From Bacillus sp. AFS098217 (GTDB lineage Bacteria > Bacillota > Bacilli > Bacillales > Bacillaceae_G): a stretch of 52,275 nucleotides of DNA. The position numbers were made by a program, and so were the translations under genes. The notes beneath the pieces are model-generated. The model did no database searches and was not told the DNA's origin. It saw nothing but the letters and a program-made list of their open reading frames with translations. Shown here in pieces: positions 7,904 through 15,909 of this stretch (positions are counted from its first letter, which is position 1; each line of letters begins with the position of its first letter). The stretch is from NCBI RefSeq assembly GCF_002551815.1, contig NZ_NVPR01000032.1:187086-239360 (forward strand), given 5' to 3'.

Positions 7904-8791
7904 TTATTCTATATTTTTCTTGTAATTTAGTTTCAACAAACTCTTAAAATCGAGTTCTACAATTAATACACTTAATAATAGAAGTGTTGCACCTACGTAA
8001 CCCTTAAATGTGAGCATTTCACCTGTGAAAAGGAAAGCAAAACCTGCTGAAAAAACAGGCTCTAATGAAAAAATAAGACCTGTATGTGTAGGACTAGTAT
8101 ATTGCTGCGCAATGATTTGAACAATGAAAGCTATTGCTGTACAAAATATACTTAATACTAAGATCGAAAACCATGATTCAAAAGTGTTAGGAAGTTTTGG
8201 TGTTTCCATACACATTGAGAAAACTGTACTAAATATGCCAACAAAACCAAGCTGTAAAACTCCAAGAGTAATTGAATCAACATGCTTAGTCATTGTTCCT
8301 GTAACGATGATATGAACTGCATAAAATAAAGCACATAAAATACATAATATATCACCATAACCTATCTTTAATTGGCTATTTAATGTTAATAGCCCTATTC
8401 CTACTATAGTTAAAACGATTCCCAATATAACTTTTTTCTCAGGCCTTTGCTTTAAAAATATAGATGATAATGCTGGAATAAAGATAACTGTAAGACTCAT
8501 TAAGAAACCGGCATTAGAAACAGATGTATACTTTGTACCAAAAGTCGCAAAAATATAAACTATAAACAAAATAGAAGCTAATATAAAAGCGTATTTTACA
8601 GTTTTAAAATCAATTTTGATTAAATGCCTGTACAATACTATGCCTGATAATAGAAACGCAATAGTAAAACGCAATGAAATCAAATTATATTCTTGTACGG
8701 AATTGAGGCCAATTTTTGTAAGTAAAATCGATGCCCCCCAAAAAAATGTAATCATTAATAGCATTAAATCAGCTTTTAATTGCATCCTCAT
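7904..8791 (-). CDS. EamA/DMT-family transporter
   Basis: A 295-residue drug/metabolite transporter-superfamily protein with ten hydrophobic helices arranged as two EamA repeats. The N-terminal repeat contains FFWGASILLTKIGL, and the second ends with the typical EPVFSAGFAFLFTGE. Members export amino acids or other metabolites; the substrate cannot be told from the sequence. GAGGG lies 9 bases before the ATG, and a second in-frame ATG two codons later is equally usable. The gene is not part of the conserved yqg block and looks like an accessory insertion. Confidence 0.85.
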   Translation of the reverse strand: MRMQLKADLMLLMITFFWGASILLTKIGLNSVQEYNLISLRFTIAFLLSGIVLYRHLIKIDFKTVKYAFILASILFIVYIFATFGTKYTSVSNAGFLMSLTVIFIPALSSIFLKQRPEKKVILGIVLTIVGIGLLTLNSQLKIGYGDILCILCALFYAVHIIVTGTMTKHVDSITLGVLQLGFVGIFSTVFSMCMETPKLPNTFESWFSILVLSIFCTAIAFIVQIIAQQYTSPTHTGLIFSLEPVFSAGFAFLFTGEMLTFKGYVGATLLLLSVLIVELDFKSLLKLNYKKNIE

Positions 8792-8906
8792 TTCTATTCC
8801 CTCGTTAGTCTTTCTTTTTTAAAATATGTTATAACTTCCCAAATCCACTTTATACCTAATTGAATCTATACATTCGTTTTGAGTACACTCTATTGCAAGC
8901 ATTCCA

Positions 8907-9047
8907 TTACTTCACATAACAAACTCGTTTCCTTTGCTCATAAAGATCTAATTCTGGAATTTGTTTCTCAGCTAAAAGAACTGCTTCTATTTTTGGATTT
9001 TGTTTATAGATTTCTGCCATATCTATTGCTTTTTGCATTAAGTTCAT
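8907..9047 (-). pseudogene. 46-codon ORF, possible remnant of a nucleotidyltransferase gene
   Basis: A short minus-strand frame starts at ATG 9047 with GGAGGA 6 bases upstream, so it once had, or still has, translation signals. The opening residues (MNLMQKAIDMAEIYKQNPKI, then EAVLLA) resemble the start of nucleotidyltransferase-domain proteins, in which a Gly-Ser motif should follow. Here the sequence jumps to EKQIPELDLYEQ and stops. I read it as the residue of an internal deletion. A genuine small protein cannot be excluded. Confidence 0.4.
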
Positions 9048-9330
9048 TTAAGTTCCTCCATGTTTGATTATTCATTTGAATATTTTATTGTAGTACTACC
9101 ACAATGCTCCTATTTATAGATTACTGATGATTTATTACTATATCAATTTATTTTTCTTATATTTCCAAATATTCATAACCATCTTTTCTACCTTCTTTAC
9201 TAATTGAACTACCCCTACCTAACATTCTAAGGAATGTTTGAAAAAACAAAAAAATATCGAGGATATTCTCGCTTAAAATGATAAATAAAAACATATCAAG
9301 TAAAGTAAGTATACGTTCCTTCAAAAAGTA
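9048..9330. other. AT-rich intergenic segment without a gene
   Basis: No frame with a ribosome binding site was found. The only structure is a perfect 7-bp inverted repeat AACATTC-TAAG-GAATGTT (9221-9238), which is not followed by a T-run and is not a terminator on either strand. Confidence 0.5.
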
Positions 9331-9360
9331 TTGACTTCAATATAAACTTTGTAATATACT
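9331..9360 (+). promoter_or_regulatory. sigma-A-like promoter upstream of the chemoreceptor gene
   Basis: TTGACT (9331-9336), an 18-base spacer and TATACT (9355-9360) are present. It would give a leader of about 100 bases containing the PlcR-box match. Confidence 0.5.
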
Positions 9361-9379
9361 CTGATACTGTTAATCTAAA

Positions 9380-9395
9380 TATGCATATATACATA
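9380..9395 (+). promoter_or_regulatory. PlcR box
   Basis: TATGCATATATACATA matches the PlcR consensus TATGNANNNNTNCATA at every fixed position. It lies 71 bases before the chemoreceptor ATG. PlcR is the quorum-responsive virulence activator of the B. cereus group, and its regulon is known to include chemoreceptors. AT-rich DNA can produce this pattern by chance, and the upstream promoter-like hexamers make the exact arrangement uncertain. Confidence 0.6.
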
Positions 9396-9465
9396 TTTAA
9401 AAACCTATCTAATTTAACAATTTATCTACTTACCGGAAATAAAAATAAGATTGGCAGGAGAAAAA

Positions 9466-11148
9466 ATGAGAAACATACGAAGCAAAATTTTAACCAGTTT
9501 TTTATTTGTAATTATTTTACTAATTGGCATATCAACATTTGGTTATTTTGGAATATCAAAATCAAATACAGAAATTCATACACTAGTCACCGAAGAATAT
9601 AAACAAGTATCAAAAGCGAATGAATTGTCTGCCAATGTTGCAAATCGAGTCATACTTGCAAGAGGATATGTATTATACGGAGATACAAAATATAAAGATT
9701 TATTTCTAGAAGAAACAAAAGAATCAGAAAAATTAAAGGCGGAGTTACAAGATATCATGGGTAATACAGAAGCTTATAAAGCTGCTGTTCAAAAAACAAT
9801 AAAGTGGGAAAACCTAATAACAGATCAAGTAATACCCGCATATACGAAAGGTGGATTTAATGAAGCGATTCCTTTAATGGAAAACTACTGTCAATTATGG
9901 TCTATGGATGCAATTAATGCATGGGATAAAATTAAAATAGATGCCGAACAAAAATTAAAAAATAAAGGTACGAAATTAATTGAAAATGGGGAAAGAGAAC
10001 AAAAGATATTTGTTATTACGGCATTAATAATAACAATGATCGGAATTGCAATTGCTATTTTCATATCTAGAGCCATTACAATTCCAATTACTTTAGTCGT
10101 CAAACGGTTAAGTCAAATTGCAAAAAATGATTTAACCGGTGAATCTTTATCTATAAAAACTAAAGATGAACTTGAGGTACTAGCATGTTCAACAAATGAG
10201 GTAGCTGATAACCTTCAAAGTATTATTACAAAGTTATCTAATACAGAAAGTCAATTAAACATAACATCTCAAGAGTTGATTAAACAAAATCACCAATTAA
10301 CTAAACATGCAGATGAAGTTACACACTCTATTAACATAGTTACTAAAGGATCTGAAACCCAATATAAAGAAGCACAAGAAACTGTAACATCCATGACAAA
10401 TGTTTCAAGTGACATTCAAAGCATCTCAAAACTATCCAATATAGCATCTCAAAAAACAATTGGAGTCTGCAAGAGTGCAAATGAAGGAAATGCTATCATT
10501 CAACAAACAATGCTTCAAATGAATACAATCCATGACTCTATCAATCATACATCAGAAGTTATTTCGAAATTAGGACATCTTTCCGTGGAAATCAATACGA
10601 TAGTTGAAGTAATAAATGGGATTGCAGATCAAACTAATTTATTAGCTTTAAATGCAGCAATTGAAGCTGCACGAGCTGGAGAGAATGGAAAAGGATTTGC
10701 TGTTGTTGCTGATGAAGTTAGAACGCTAGCTGAACAATCCAAAACATCTTCTAAACAAATCGTGAGTTTAATAAAAGAAATTCAAAACTGCACGCAATCA
10801 GCAATTCAAACAACTCATGTAACGAAAAATGATACAGAAACTGGCTTAGTTGTTGTAAATGCAGCAGGACAAGCTTTTGAAAAAATCAGTGTAGCTATTA
10901 ATGAAATTACGTTGCAAATCCAAGAAGTATCCGTATACTCCCAACAAATTTCAATTAATACTGAAACCGTTTCCGCATCGATTAATCAATTATCAAATAT
11001 AGCAAGTGATAACTATAATAAATCACAAAGCGTCAAAAAATCAGCTCAGCAGCAAATAGATGCTATGTCACATACTACAAATACAATTAACAAATTAAGC
11101 ATAATGGCTGAAGAATTAAAGAATGTGCTGAAACATTTTACATTGTAA
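9466..11148 (+). CDS. methyl-accepting chemotaxis protein
   Basis: A transmembrane chemoreceptor of 560 residues. Membrane helix 1 spans about residues 8-28. A four-helix-bundle-type extracellular sensor follows, then membrane helix 2 (about 180-202), a HAMP linker and a long coiled-coil signalling domain. The conserved hairpin tip is near residue 400 ([20 protein letters not shown], then [14 protein letters not shown]), where CheA and CheW bind. The C-terminus (LKHFTL) has no CheR-tethering pentapeptide. I chose the ATG at 9466 with AGGAG upstream. No chemotaxis genes are adjacent; the ligand is unknown. Confidence 0.93.
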   Translation: MRNIRSKILTSFLFVIILLIGISTFGYFGISKSNTEIHTLVTEEYKQVSKANELSANVANRVILARGYVLYGDTKYKDLFLEETKESEKLKAELQDIMGNTEAYKAAVQKTIKWENLITDQVIPAYTKGGFNEAIPLMENYCQLWSMDAINAWDKIKIDAEQKLKNKGTKLIENGEREQKIFVITALIITMIGIAIAIFISRAITIPITLVVKRLSQIAKNDLTGESLSIKTKDELEVLACSTNEVADNLQSIITKLSNTESQLNITSQELIKQNHQLTKHADEVTHSINIVTKGSETQYKEAQETVTSMTNVSSDIQSISKLSNIASQKTIGVCKSANEGNAIIQQTMLQMNTIHDSINHTSEVISKLGHLSVEINTIVEVINGIADQTNLLALNAAIEAARAGENGKGFAVVADEVRTLAEQSKTSSKQIVSLIKEIQNCTQSAIQTTHVTKNDTETGLVVVNAAGQAFEKISVAINEITLQIQEVSVYSQQISINTETVSASINQLSNIASDNYNKSQSVKKSAQQQIDAMSHTTNTINKLSIMAEELKNVLKHFTL

Positions 11149-11162
11149 ATTTAATAATCTAC

Positions 11163-11200
11163 AAAAATGCCCTCTTAAAAATTATTGAAGGGCATTTTTA
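11163..11200. terminator. terminator after the chemoreceptor gene
   Basis: AAAAATGCCCTC pairs with GAAGGGCATTTTT around an A/T-rich loop. It lies between converging genes and has A- and T-runs on the appropriate sides. Confidence 0.75.
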
Positions 11201-11213
11201 TTTACATATAACA

Positions 11214-11534
11214 TTAATCACCTAAAGCAAATGCTAAACGATTGGTATTTAAAGCTTCTACACATAAACCATATAGCCCTTCAGCAAATTCTATAACCTC
11301 TGACTCATCATAATCTCTAATTAATAATTCTGAGACTCTTTTCAACCGTTTCAACTTAAGCACATTAAATTGTTTATCTCTATACGGATCCAAATCAATT
11401 AATATGTTTAAATCATATCGAGTCCCTTGCGCTTGTTTCCAAAGGCATTCATGCACTTCATCTTCTAAATAAACTCCATACTTTTCCTGATAAATTTCAT
11501 CTTGATTATTCGCTACATAAAACGTTACTGCCAT
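11214..11534 (-). CDS. hypothetical protein, 106 residues
   Basis: I do not recognise this family. The protein is acidic, has no membrane segment and looks compact (MAVTFYVANNQDEIYQEKYG, a YDLNILIDLDPYRD segment, then helical repeats of L, E and R). The ribosome binding site is weak (AGGT). It lies alone between two terminators in the variable region. The size and acidity would also fit an immunity-type protein, but no toxin gene is adjacent, so I make no such call. Confidence 0.55.
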   Translation of the reverse strand: MAVTFYVANNQDEIYQEKYGVYLEDEVHECLWKQAQGTRYDLNILIDLDPYRDKQFNVLKLKRLKRVSELLIRDYDESEVIEFAEGLYGLCVEALNTNRLAFALGD

Positions 11535-11630
11535 CTTTTATACCTGACTAAATTAAGTACATATCTTTATTTTCATTACAACTCCTCATCCGGCAACTGC
11601 AAAAATTCTTCTAACTACTCCTTTAACATA

Positions 11631-11659
11631 CAAAAAGAGAATACAATATCGTATTCTCT
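11631..11659 (-). terminator. intrinsic terminator
   Basis: The stem AGAGAATAC/GTATTCTCT (11651-11659 with 11636-11644), read on the minus strand, is followed by TTTTT. It ends the unit containing the 71-residue gene. Confidence 0.8.
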
Positions 11660-11712
11660 CATTCTTATCTTTCTTTAAAGCATATTCTTTATTATCTCAC
11701 AGCCCGTCCCTT

Positions 11713-11928
11713 TTACAAATAACCATTCTGCTCACACCATTCATGAAATTGTCTTACATCTACTCCAACTAGAACGATATCTTTTAGTTCTACATCAATC
11801 GCTTGATCGTCAATGACAATAATAAAATTAGGTCCTGACTGTTTTTCCTTTTTCTTTATAATTCCAATTCGATTTCGATATGGCCCATCTTTTACATATG
11901 CTTTTTGTCCTGTAATATCAAAATTCAA
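11713..11928 (-). CDS. small hypothetical protein, KOW-like
   Basis: A 71-residue protein of unknown function. The segment KAYVKDGPYRNRIGIIKKK resembles the glycine-turn pattern of KOW/SH3-like beta barrels that bind nucleic acid or ribosomes, but this is a weak similarity. I chose the TTG at 11928 because AGAGGTGAG lies 4 bases upstream; the alternative TTG at 11955 has no site. It is monocistronic, with its own terminator. Confidence 0.55.
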   Translation of the reverse strand: MNFDITGQKAYVKDGPYRNRIGIIKKKEKQSGPNFIIVIDDQAIDVELKDIVLVGVDVRQFHEWCEQNGYL

Positions 11929-12111
11929 GATTCTCACCTCTTTTACTGCGCTCAACTTTGAAATACTACCTCCTCATCGGAAAGTTTCCTTTCATGGCAC
12001 TATTTCTGTATATATATGATGAAACAGTAAAAGAGTCCTTCCTTTATTACAATTATTTTTTCTTTGTTTCATTTTGATAAATTATACGTAAAGATTAGAG
12101 GGAAATGCATT

Positions 12112-12125
12112 TGGAAACGCTTTCT
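12112..12125 (+). promoter_or_regulatory. cre-like site overlapping a promoter
   Basis: TGGAAACGCTTTCT matches the CcpA operator core (TGNAANCGNTNNCA) at all fixed positions except the last. It covers the place of the -35 box for a TATAAT -10 box at 12142-12147, upstream of the 103-residue gene. Carbon catabolite repression is inferred, not shown. Confidence 0.45.
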
Positions 12126-12179
12126 TAAACTTATTTCATGTTATAATGAAAAAGCATAACTTCGTAAAGAGGGAGAAAA

Positions 12180-12491
12180 ATGGATATAACAATTATTACA
12201 AAAGTAATCGAAGCATTAAAATCATACGAATTTCAAGATGTAACATACTGCGAAGAAACAAAACAATTCTTATTTCATAATCAAACTGATATCATGAGCG
12301 GCTATGCAGAAATCACATATAATAGTCAATTTGAAAAGTTTAACGTGCAAATTCATCCGATTGAAACGCACCATCAAGCAGAGTTACAAGAAGTTGAAAA
12401 ACACATTCAATCTTGTATACGAAAAGTTGAGTATTTGAATGCACTTCTTACAGGACAAAAGAAATTAACTGACAAAATTATTATTATGTAA
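12180..12491 (+). CDS. hypothetical protein, 103 residues
   Basis: I do not recognise this protein. It is soluble and alpha/beta in character (an N-terminal helix, then YCEETKQFLFHNQTD, then a C-terminal helix pair rich in E, H and Q). GAGGGAG precedes the ATG. It has a TATAAT-containing promoter with a cre-like element and a strong terminator directly after, so it is a single-gene unit. Confidence 0.65.
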   Translation: MDITIITKVIEALKSYEFQDVTYCEETKQFLFHNQTDIMSGYAEITYNSQFEKFNVQIHPIETHHQAELQEVEKHIQSCIRKVEYLNALLTGQKKLTDKIIIM

Positions 12492-12522
12492 AAAAGAACG
12501 TGATCATTTCACGTTCTTTTCA
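12490..12522. terminator. bidirectional terminator
   Basis: AAAAGAACGTGA pairs with TCACGTTCTTTT around a 4-base loop, with A- and T-runs outside. It serves the converging genes on both sides. Confidence 0.85.
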
Positions 12523-12528
12523 TTTTCA

Positions 12529-13020
12529 CTACTGTATATTCATCTTCTCTTTCAGTTGTAAGCCCGTCACAGACTCTAATAGATCCATTGCTTCTCCAAT
12601 TGTCATATCAAAAATTGTCTTATCTTCTATATATGGGAACTGTCTAAAACGTTTTTCGAGTATTTTTACAGAATCCGATGTAAATGCTGCACTATCTATA
12701 CCGAATTCTGTTTCAAGAAGAACGATCCAATCTAAAATATGAAATCCTAAGCCATTTACAAATGAAATGAGCTTTTCTTCAGGTTGCGAAGATAAAAATA
12801 CGTGGCGCTCCATTTCAGCAAAAAGTTCTTCTCCTAAAATTTCTGCTAGTTCCTCATCATGTTCACGATTTACAATTTCGTCATATCCGTAATCGTCTGC
12901 AAGCTCCTCTACTTCTTCTCCGTCCATACAAAGTAACTGACTGCGAAGAGCACCCTTTTTGAATTCACTTTTCTGTACAACTTCTAAGAAACTTGTTTCC
13001 CATCCTTGTTCTAATTTCAT
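12529..13020 (-). CDS. acidic hypothetical protein, third gene of the HD operon
   Basis: An unrecognised 163-residue protein, strongly acidic (EEVEELADDYGYDEI; HDEELAEILGEELFAEME) and without membrane segments. AAAGGAGT lies at good distance from the ATG, inside the end of the HD-domain gene, and only 2 bases separate the two genes. Close coupling suggests a shared task with the HD phosphohydrolase, but the role cannot be read from the sequence. Confidence 0.7.
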   Translation of the reverse strand: MKLEQGWETSFLEVVQKSEFKKGALRSQLLCMDGEEVEELADDYGYDEIVNREHDEELAEILGEELFAEMERHVFLSSQPEEKLISFVNGLGFHILDWIVLLETEFGIDSAAFTSDSVKILEKRFRQFPYIEDKTIFDMTIGEAMDLLESVTGLQLKEKMNIQ

Positions 13021-13022
13021 AT

Positions 13023-14000
13023 TTATAACTCCTTTATTTTTAAATATATCTTTTGCTTACTTTTCTCTTTCGCTGTTTGATTACATAACCTTACATGTCC
13101 AGATAAATTAGACGCCTTATATATTTTACCATTCACATAGACAGGTGGATCAATTAAGCGTTCCTTCCCACCTAAATAACAAATATCATAATCTTGATCA
13201 TTCTCTTCTACTATTACATTTGGATGTAAAGTAGCCAATACACTCGTTATCTCTTCGTCACGACAACATTTCAATTTTTGAAGTAATGTCTCATCATCAC
13301 ACAAGAAATCTTCAATATGTATCACATGTTTTTCTAACGAAAGTTGCAAAACTTTTGTTAATACATGATAACTATATGAGCCTAATGGATGTAGAAAGAA
13401 ATCAATTGTTTCTTTATAATACACCTCTGTAAACCATTCTGCAGCTTCAATAGAACTTAAACAAATAAATTGTTCATGAACCATTAATTGATCTAAAAAC
13501 GTAACAACCTCTTGTTTTGAAATCATTCCATATGTATATAGATCGCGAAGTGTATAATCTATTCGATCCGCACATAGAGCTGGTAGTGGTTGTTCCAACA
13601 GCATCCATTGTTCCCAGTTTTGAAGTATTTTAGAATCATACCCATACTTTTTCAAAATGAGCGGAATATCCGAGTTTTCAATGACCGTATCAAAAATATG
13701 TTCATGATAGTCTTCTTCTTTTTTCTGTAATACACGATCTACAACGTGCGAAAAAGCAGTGTGTGATACATCGTGAAGTAGTGCCACAATTTGTTCTGCT
13801 TCACTTCCGCCTAGCATTTTTACAAGAAGCATAACACCGATTGAATGTTCAAAGCGGGTTACATTCCACTTTGGATTTACTAAAAAACTTGCGCCAACTT
13901 GATGAACCTTTTTCAATCTTTGCATAGCTTCTGTTTGCACAAGTTCTTCTAATATACCATCTATTTCAAAATCACCGTATATCGGATCGTGAATCTGCAT
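13023..14000 (-). CDS. HD-domain phosphohydrolase (COG1078/dGTPase-like)
   Basis: A 325-residue metal-dependent phosphohydrolase of the HD superfamily. The start (IHDPIYGDFEI, then QTEAMQRLKKVHQVGASFL) is typical of the COG1078 group, whose tested members hydrolyse dNTPs. Metal ligands are visible: His in TRFEHSIG (about 52), His-Asp in ALLHDVSHTAFSH (about 77-78) and a later Asp in ADRIDYTLRD. The ATG shares one base with the stop of the preceding deoxyribosyltransferase-like gene (TAATG). This suggests a nucleotide-pool role, which is inference. Confidence 0.85.
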   Translation of the reverse strand: MQIHDPIYGDFEIDGILEELVQTEAMQRLKKVHQVGASFLVNPKWNVTRFEHSIGVMLLVKMLGGSEAEQIVALLHDVSHTAFSHVVDRVLQKKEEDYHEHIFDTVIENSDIPLILKKYGYDSKILQNWEQWMLLEQPLPALCADRIDYTLRDLYTYGMISKQEVVTFLDQLMVHEQFICLSSIEAAEWFTEVYYKETIDFFLHPLGSYSYHVLTKVLQLSLEKHVIHIEDFLCDDETLLQKLKCCRDEEITSVLATLHPNVIVEENDQDYDICYLGGKERLIDPPVYVNGKIYKASNLSGHVRLCNQTAKEKSKQKIYLKIKEL

Positions 14001-14377
14001 TATACATCACCCTTACTTATGACATAAGATACAAACTCTTCTACTTCTCCCTGAAAAATATCTACTTCTGGTAAATAATAAAACGTTGTTTGAAGTGGAT
14101 TGTTTTTATGATACATATAGACTTCTTTCTCTAGTGCAATCGCCATACCAAGCTCCGTATGACTTCCATTTCCTCCATCTAGTAAAAGCAGAAAAACATC
14201 AGCTTCTTGGATCGCCTGCTTTTCTGCTTGACCAATCTTTTGTAATTGTTCTTTATTTGTTGCTCTTTCATTTTGAGTCCAATCATATGTATGATGCCAT
14301 CCTATTTCTTTCAGTTTACTCACTACAAATTGAACAAGGTGTTTATTTTGAAAACCTGATGCAATATAGAACTTCAT
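14000..14377 (-). CDS. nucleoside 2-deoxyribosyltransferase-like protein
   Basis: A small 125-residue protein with the fold signature of nucleoside 2-deoxyribosyltransferases and related N-glycosidases: MKFYIASGFQNK at the start, then ADVFLLLLDGGNGSHTELGM with the Glu that acts as nucleophile in the family. AAGGAG lies 9 bases before the ATG at 14377. The frame stays open upstream, but without support. It is the first gene of a tight operon with the HD phosphohydrolase and the acidic protein. Confidence 0.75.
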   Translation of the reverse strand: MKFYIASGFQNKHLVQFVVSKLKEIGWHHTYDWTQNERATNKEQLQKIGQAEKQAIQEADVFLLLLDGGNGSHTELGMAIALEKEVYMYHKNNPLQTTFYYLPEVDIFQGEVEEFVSYVISKGDV

Positions 14378-14453
14378 ATGAATTAGCTCCTTACTTATAA
14401 AGACTGAAGGGAAACTCCTTTTAGCGTTACAGATAATACTCAACAAGGATTTT

Positions 14454-14503
14454 GCCCAAAAAAATCCCCATCTTTAGAACTTATTTGCGTTTAAATGATG
14501 GGG
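14454..14503 (-). terminator. terminator overlapping the small membrane-protein gene
   Basis: On the minus strand, CCCCATC (14503-14497) pairs with GATGGGG (14472-14466) across a 24-base loop and is followed by seven T residues. The left arm lies inside the end of the coding region. Confidence 0.6.
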
Positions 14504-14698
14504 CGTTTGATGATCCTCTTTTATTTTTTGTTTTTTATCACTTTCATCGGTTAACATGTCTAACTCTGCTGTTATTTCCGATTTTTGCAAGTTTCGTTCC
14601 TGTGAAAATTTTCTTGAAATGTAAACAATAATACTACCAACGTACAAAACAAAACATATAATAAGAGCTATATTTTCATAGAGACTCAGCTCCAACAC
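14474..14698 (-). CDS. small single-pass membrane protein
   Basis: A 74-residue protein with one membrane helix (ENIALIICFVLYVGSIIVYI, about residues 7-26) followed by a charged cytosolic-looking tail rich in K, E and D. I chose the GTG at 14698 because AGGAG lies 5 bases upstream. The longer open frame from 14785 starts without a site and would put an uncharacteristic segment before the helix. Function unknown. Confidence 0.6.
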   Translation of the reverse strand: MLELSLYENIALIICFVLYVGSIIVYISRKFSQERNLQKSEITAELDMLTDESDKKQKIKEDHQTPHHLNANKF

Positions 14699-14810
14699 AG
14701 TCACTCCTAATCCATCCGTATTTTTACACTCAAAGAAATGGAATTCCCCTATTAAATCTCTGTTATTGTAACATAAATATAGCAATTCTTCGAACCTTTC
14801 ATTCTACTAA

Positions 14811-14837
14811 AAAAGACATGATTTTTTAGAAATCATG
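14811..14837 (-). terminator. murG terminator
   Basis: The minus strand reads CATGATTT, 4 bases, AAATCATG, then TCTTTTTT. It overlaps the murG stop region. Confidence 0.75.
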
Positions 14838-15891
14838 CCTCCTTAATATATTTCATAATGGTCTGTACTGCTTCTTTACCATTATATTTCTTTAATTCTT
14901 TTTTATACTTCGCACAATTATGATTTAGCTCTTCGATATGCTCCATAAGGGATGGCACTGATATATCTTCTTCATATAAAACCGCCGCATACCCTTGTCT
15001 TTCAAACGATTGTGCATTTAAAATTTGATCTCCTCGGCTTGAAGCTTTTGGTAATGGAATTAAAATCATCGGCTTTTGCAATGTTAAAAATTCGAAAATA
15101 GCATTGGATCCAGCGCGTGAGATGACAAAATCTGTCGCCCCTAATACATCTGGTAATTCTCCGTGCACATATTCAAATTGCCTATATCCTTCTGCAGTTT
15201 GTAACTTCTTATCTAGATTTCCTTTTCCACATAGATGAACAACTTGATAATTTTTAAGGAGCTGTGGCAATGCTTCTCGTACTGTTTCATTGATCTTCTT
15301 TGCCCCTAGACTTCCTCCCATAACCGTGATTACCGGCTTTCGAGAATGAAAGCCAAGAAAACGCAACCCTTTTTCACGACTTCCACGTAGCACTTCTTCT
15401 CGTACAGGCGATCCTGTATACACTACCTTGTCTTTTGGCAGGTGCTGCGCAGCTTCTTCAAACGTAACAAATATTTTCGACGCAAAACGGAGTGCGATTT
15501 TATTCGCTAGTCCTGGTGTCATATCCGATTCATGCAACAAGACTGGAACACGGTTTAGCCATCCACCAATTACCACCGGTACAGATACAAAACCACCTTT
15601 TGAAAAAATAACATCAGGTTTTAGTTTTCGTATTTGCACATATGCATCCATTACACCTTTCATAACAAGAAAAGGATCTTTTATATTTTTTAAGTCAAAA
15701 TAACGGCGTAACTTTCCGCTCGCTATACCATAATACGAAATTCCTTCGTTCTCAATAATCGTTTTTTCAATCCCTTGATGAGAACCAATATAAGAAATAT
15801 CCCAGCCCTTTTCTTGCAAATGTGGAATAATTGCTAAATTGGGTGTCACATGCCCAGCCGAACCACCGCCTGTAAAAATTATTCTTTTCAT
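14833..15891 (-). CDS. murG: MurG-type UDP-GlcNAc transferase (second copy, murG2)
   Basis: MurG adds GlcNAc from UDP-GlcNAc to lipid I on the inner membrane face, giving lipid II for peptidoglycan. The 352-residue protein has [11 protein letters not shown] (residues 8-18), the acceptor-side segment [10 protein letters not shown] (about 97-106), [18 protein letters not shown] and the donor-binding [11 protein letters not shown]. The usual copy lies in the dcw cluster; B. cereus-group genomes carry a second, annotated MurG 2, and this location beside metH fits that copy. A strong GGGGGAGGAGT precedes the ATG. It has its own terminator. Confidence 0.9.
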   Translation of the reverse strand: MKRIIFTGGGSAGHVTPNLAIIPHLQEKGWDISYIGSHQGIEKTIIENEGISYYGIASGKLRRYFDLKNIKDPFLVMKGVMDAYVQIRKLKPDVIFSKGGFVSVPVVIGGWLNRVPVLLHESDMTPGLANKIALRFASKIFVTFEEAAQHLPKDKVVYTGSPVREEVLRGSREKGLRFLGFHSRKPVITVMGGSLGAKKINETVREALPQLLKNYQVVHLCGKGNLDKKLQTAEGYRQFEYVHGELPDVLGATDFVISRAGSNAIFEFLTLQKPMILIPLPKASSRGDQILNAQSFERQGYAAVLYEEDISVPSLMEHIEELNHNCAKYKKELKKYNGKEAVQTIMKYIKEA

Positions 15892-15909
15892 ACTCCTCCC
15901 CCTTCTACA

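Noticed and set aside
9221-9238. Inverted repeat AACATTC/GAATGTT as terminator
   Set aside because: Only 7 bp, no T-run in the right direction and no gene ending nearby.
7904-11534. Genomic island or prophage fragment
   Set aside because: The genes look accessory, but no integrase, attachment repeat or tRNA border was found, so I only describe it as variable.
14086-14400. Plus-strand frame of about 100 codons
   Set aside because: Lies opposite the deoxyribosyltransferase-like gene, which has a good start and recognisable motifs; the codons look like a complement shadow.
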